DNA of 14,759 nt from Prevotella sp. UBA2755 (GTDB taxonomy: Bacteria; Bacteroidota; Bacteroidia; Bacteroidales; Bacteroidaceae). The stretch lies in the NCBI GenBank assembly GCA_002353225.1, contig DEJF01000037.1:1-14759 (forward strand), given 5' to 3'. A model generated the notes under the pieces. The model made no database searches and was not told the DNA's origin. It saw nothing but the letters and a program-made list of their open reading frames with translations. The stretch's first letter is position 1. Every line of letters begins with the position of its first letter. Made by a program: the position numbers and the translations under genes. Below, piece after piece: positions 14,401-14,759 of this stretch.

Positions 14401-14748
14401 GAGGGCGTTGTCCTCTACAAGGGTGATGCTAAAATCTGACTGGTTGCCTGTGGCAATCTCCTGAGTCGTGTAGCCGATGTAAGAGATCACCAAAGTGGCA
14501 CCCGGCTTCACATTGAGAGAGAAATTACCGTCGAAATCGGTAACGACACCGTTGGTCGTTCCCTTCTCAACTACACTCGCACCAATCACGGGACCCTGTG
14601 AGTCACTGACGGTACCCGTAACCTTCTTCGTTGTCTGCTGAACTGCCTCCACCGATGCGTCGGGGTTAGCAGCCATCACAGGTGAGTACATGCCTAAGAG
14701 GGAACATGCACCCATCAGCAGCGCTGTCTTTTTAATTGATTGATTCAT
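11491..14748 (-). CDS. SusC/RagA-family TonB-dependent outer membrane transporter
   Basis: 1085 aa, full length. A signal peptide (MNQSIKKTALLMGACSLLGM, cleaved near VMA-AN at 26) is followed by a carboxypeptidase-regulatory-like domain (about 41-110: KVTGTVSDSQGPVIGASVV, NGVVTDFDGNFSL, ISYIGYTTQEI). Next comes the SusC signature LEEVVVVGYGVQKKK (117-131) near the TonB box, then the plug domain (PLYVIDGVAG, NPADIERIDVLKDAAS, IYGSAAANGVILVTTKQG). The rest is the beta-barrel, ending in a strand with terminal Phe (LVGVNIKF). It imports a ligand delivered by SusD, using TonB energy. First gene of the operon in view; only 11 nt upstream are present, so its promoter and regulator are outside the window. 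Confidence 0.97.
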   Translation of the reverse strand: MNQSIKKTALLMGACSLLGMYSPVMAANPDASVEAVQQTTKKVTGTVSDSQGPVIGASVVEKGTTNGVVTDFDGNFSLNVKPGATLVISYIGYTTQEIATGNQSDFSITLVEDNALLEEVVVVGYGVQKKKLVTGATVEVKGEDIAKLNTTQVLGALQSQSPGVTIQAVSGQPGEGFKVAIRGAGTNGDTKPLYVIDGVAGGDINNLNPADIERIDVLKDAASCAIYGSAAANGVILVTTKQGKAGKVQVTYDGNIGWSNMYRIPQMLTAKQYMDVQDLVRFNSGSEPRDWSQYVDADLLAAYQNGTNSGSNYLETIRNKNAVTTSHALNITGGSEFSKFSTGIGYQYQDGVLGNIVKSDFRRFTLRLNSEHILLKSKSGDYDVIKIGENVYYQHRQNQGLQQGNQYSNELSNMLRANPLVPIYNANGDYFGYDDLKNSGSSANGWFDYNSYTSNPIAAMMYNQSANNKSISYGLNAVGYVEVQPIKGLIYRGQISYNQSSWSWRTYLPAYKLNDQGASRAQDAATNQTGQGWGWNTTNTLNYKFDIKDKHHFDVLVGTEFSMSKPDYGFTLNADANNSYFGDMKHAYMGFMKTREGHATVSGAPYGDSRGMSYFGRINYDFNETYMFTAIIRADGSSIFAPGKRWGWFPSFSAGWVVTNEKFMQKTSSWLDFLKIRAGWGQNGNKNADAFGYQATFQYGSLGNYSFGNAKDSYTSGAYPARLANNDITWETSEQLDFGLDARFLSGRLGFTFDWYKKTTKDLLLYVPVTPTTGFPTQLQNAGTVRNTGIEIALNWRDKIGKDFNYNVGWNIAVNKNEVTKVNSSQDYNNGGNDLLAQGTGYMARFQEGHPIGYFWGYKTDGVIQNQTDLQNYIDKNCGGDAANSLQGSSLKPGDLKFVDVNGDGVVNAEDKTDLGNPHPDVTMGINIGAEYKGFDFQVTGFAALGQQVARSYRKFTDGEQENYTTEVFSYWNGEGTSNRYPLLARMNEGVNWQSISDIYVENAGYFRLQNLQIGYDFCNIWKSSPFQQLRLYIQAQNLFTITKYKGMDPENGRAIDGNEPWVTGVDVGNYPQPRTYLVGVNIKF

Positions 14749-14759
14749 ACTTAAGTATT

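Overview
The window looks like a chromosomal segment of a Bacteroidales bacterium, most likely Prevotella or a close relative. The evidence is Bacteroidetes-type promoters (TTTG near -33, TAnnTTTG near -7), a SusC/SusD pair, a NigD-like lipoprotein and the neighbourhood efp / rpmH / PASTA protein / RluD-family synthase / ddl / acyltransferase. No integrase, transposase, tRNA or rRNA gene was seen.

Layout. 1-359 (-) is the 5' end of a His-rich metal-transporting P-type ATPase; its promoter carries two palindromic operator-like sites (406-424, 443-463). 468-2824 (-) is a compact run transcribed in the order efp, GT2 glycosyltransferase, radC. 2825-3001 is the divergent efp/rpmH promoter region. 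rpmH (3002-3157, +) ends at a strong terminator. A canonical promoter at 3235-3266 then starts a (+) operon: PASTA membrane protein, RluD-like pseudouridine synthase, D-Ala-D-Ala ligase, PlsC-like acyltransferase and NigD-like lipoprotein, with gaps of 33 nt or less or overlaps. This operon combines envelope functions (peptidoglycan precursor, phospholipid acylation, PASTA protein) with 23S rRNA modification. 7983-8512 holds no convincing gene but contains nested inverted and tandem repeats. A 49-aa small ORF (8513-8662, -) has its own consensus promoter. 8806-14748 (-) is a glycan-uptake type operon: SusC-like TonB-dependent transporter, SusD-like lipoprotein and a Trp-rich surface lipoprotein, closed by a rho-independent terminator. 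No glycoside hydrolase or regulator is in view, so the substrate cannot be named.

The most unusual signal is a set of short tandem repeat arrays, mainly of 7-nt period, at gene junctions and inside two coding regions. One array supplies the apparent TTG start codon of the glycosyltransferase. Another ends with a 16-mer directly before the acyltransferase start, and the same 16-mer recurs inside that gene in one arm of a palindromic element of about 110 nt, read in frame. The 7999-8395 intergenic element has a similar plan (9-nt tandem repeats in inverted arms around a folded core). I suggest these are related kinds of small repeat-armed palindromic elements; that is inference.
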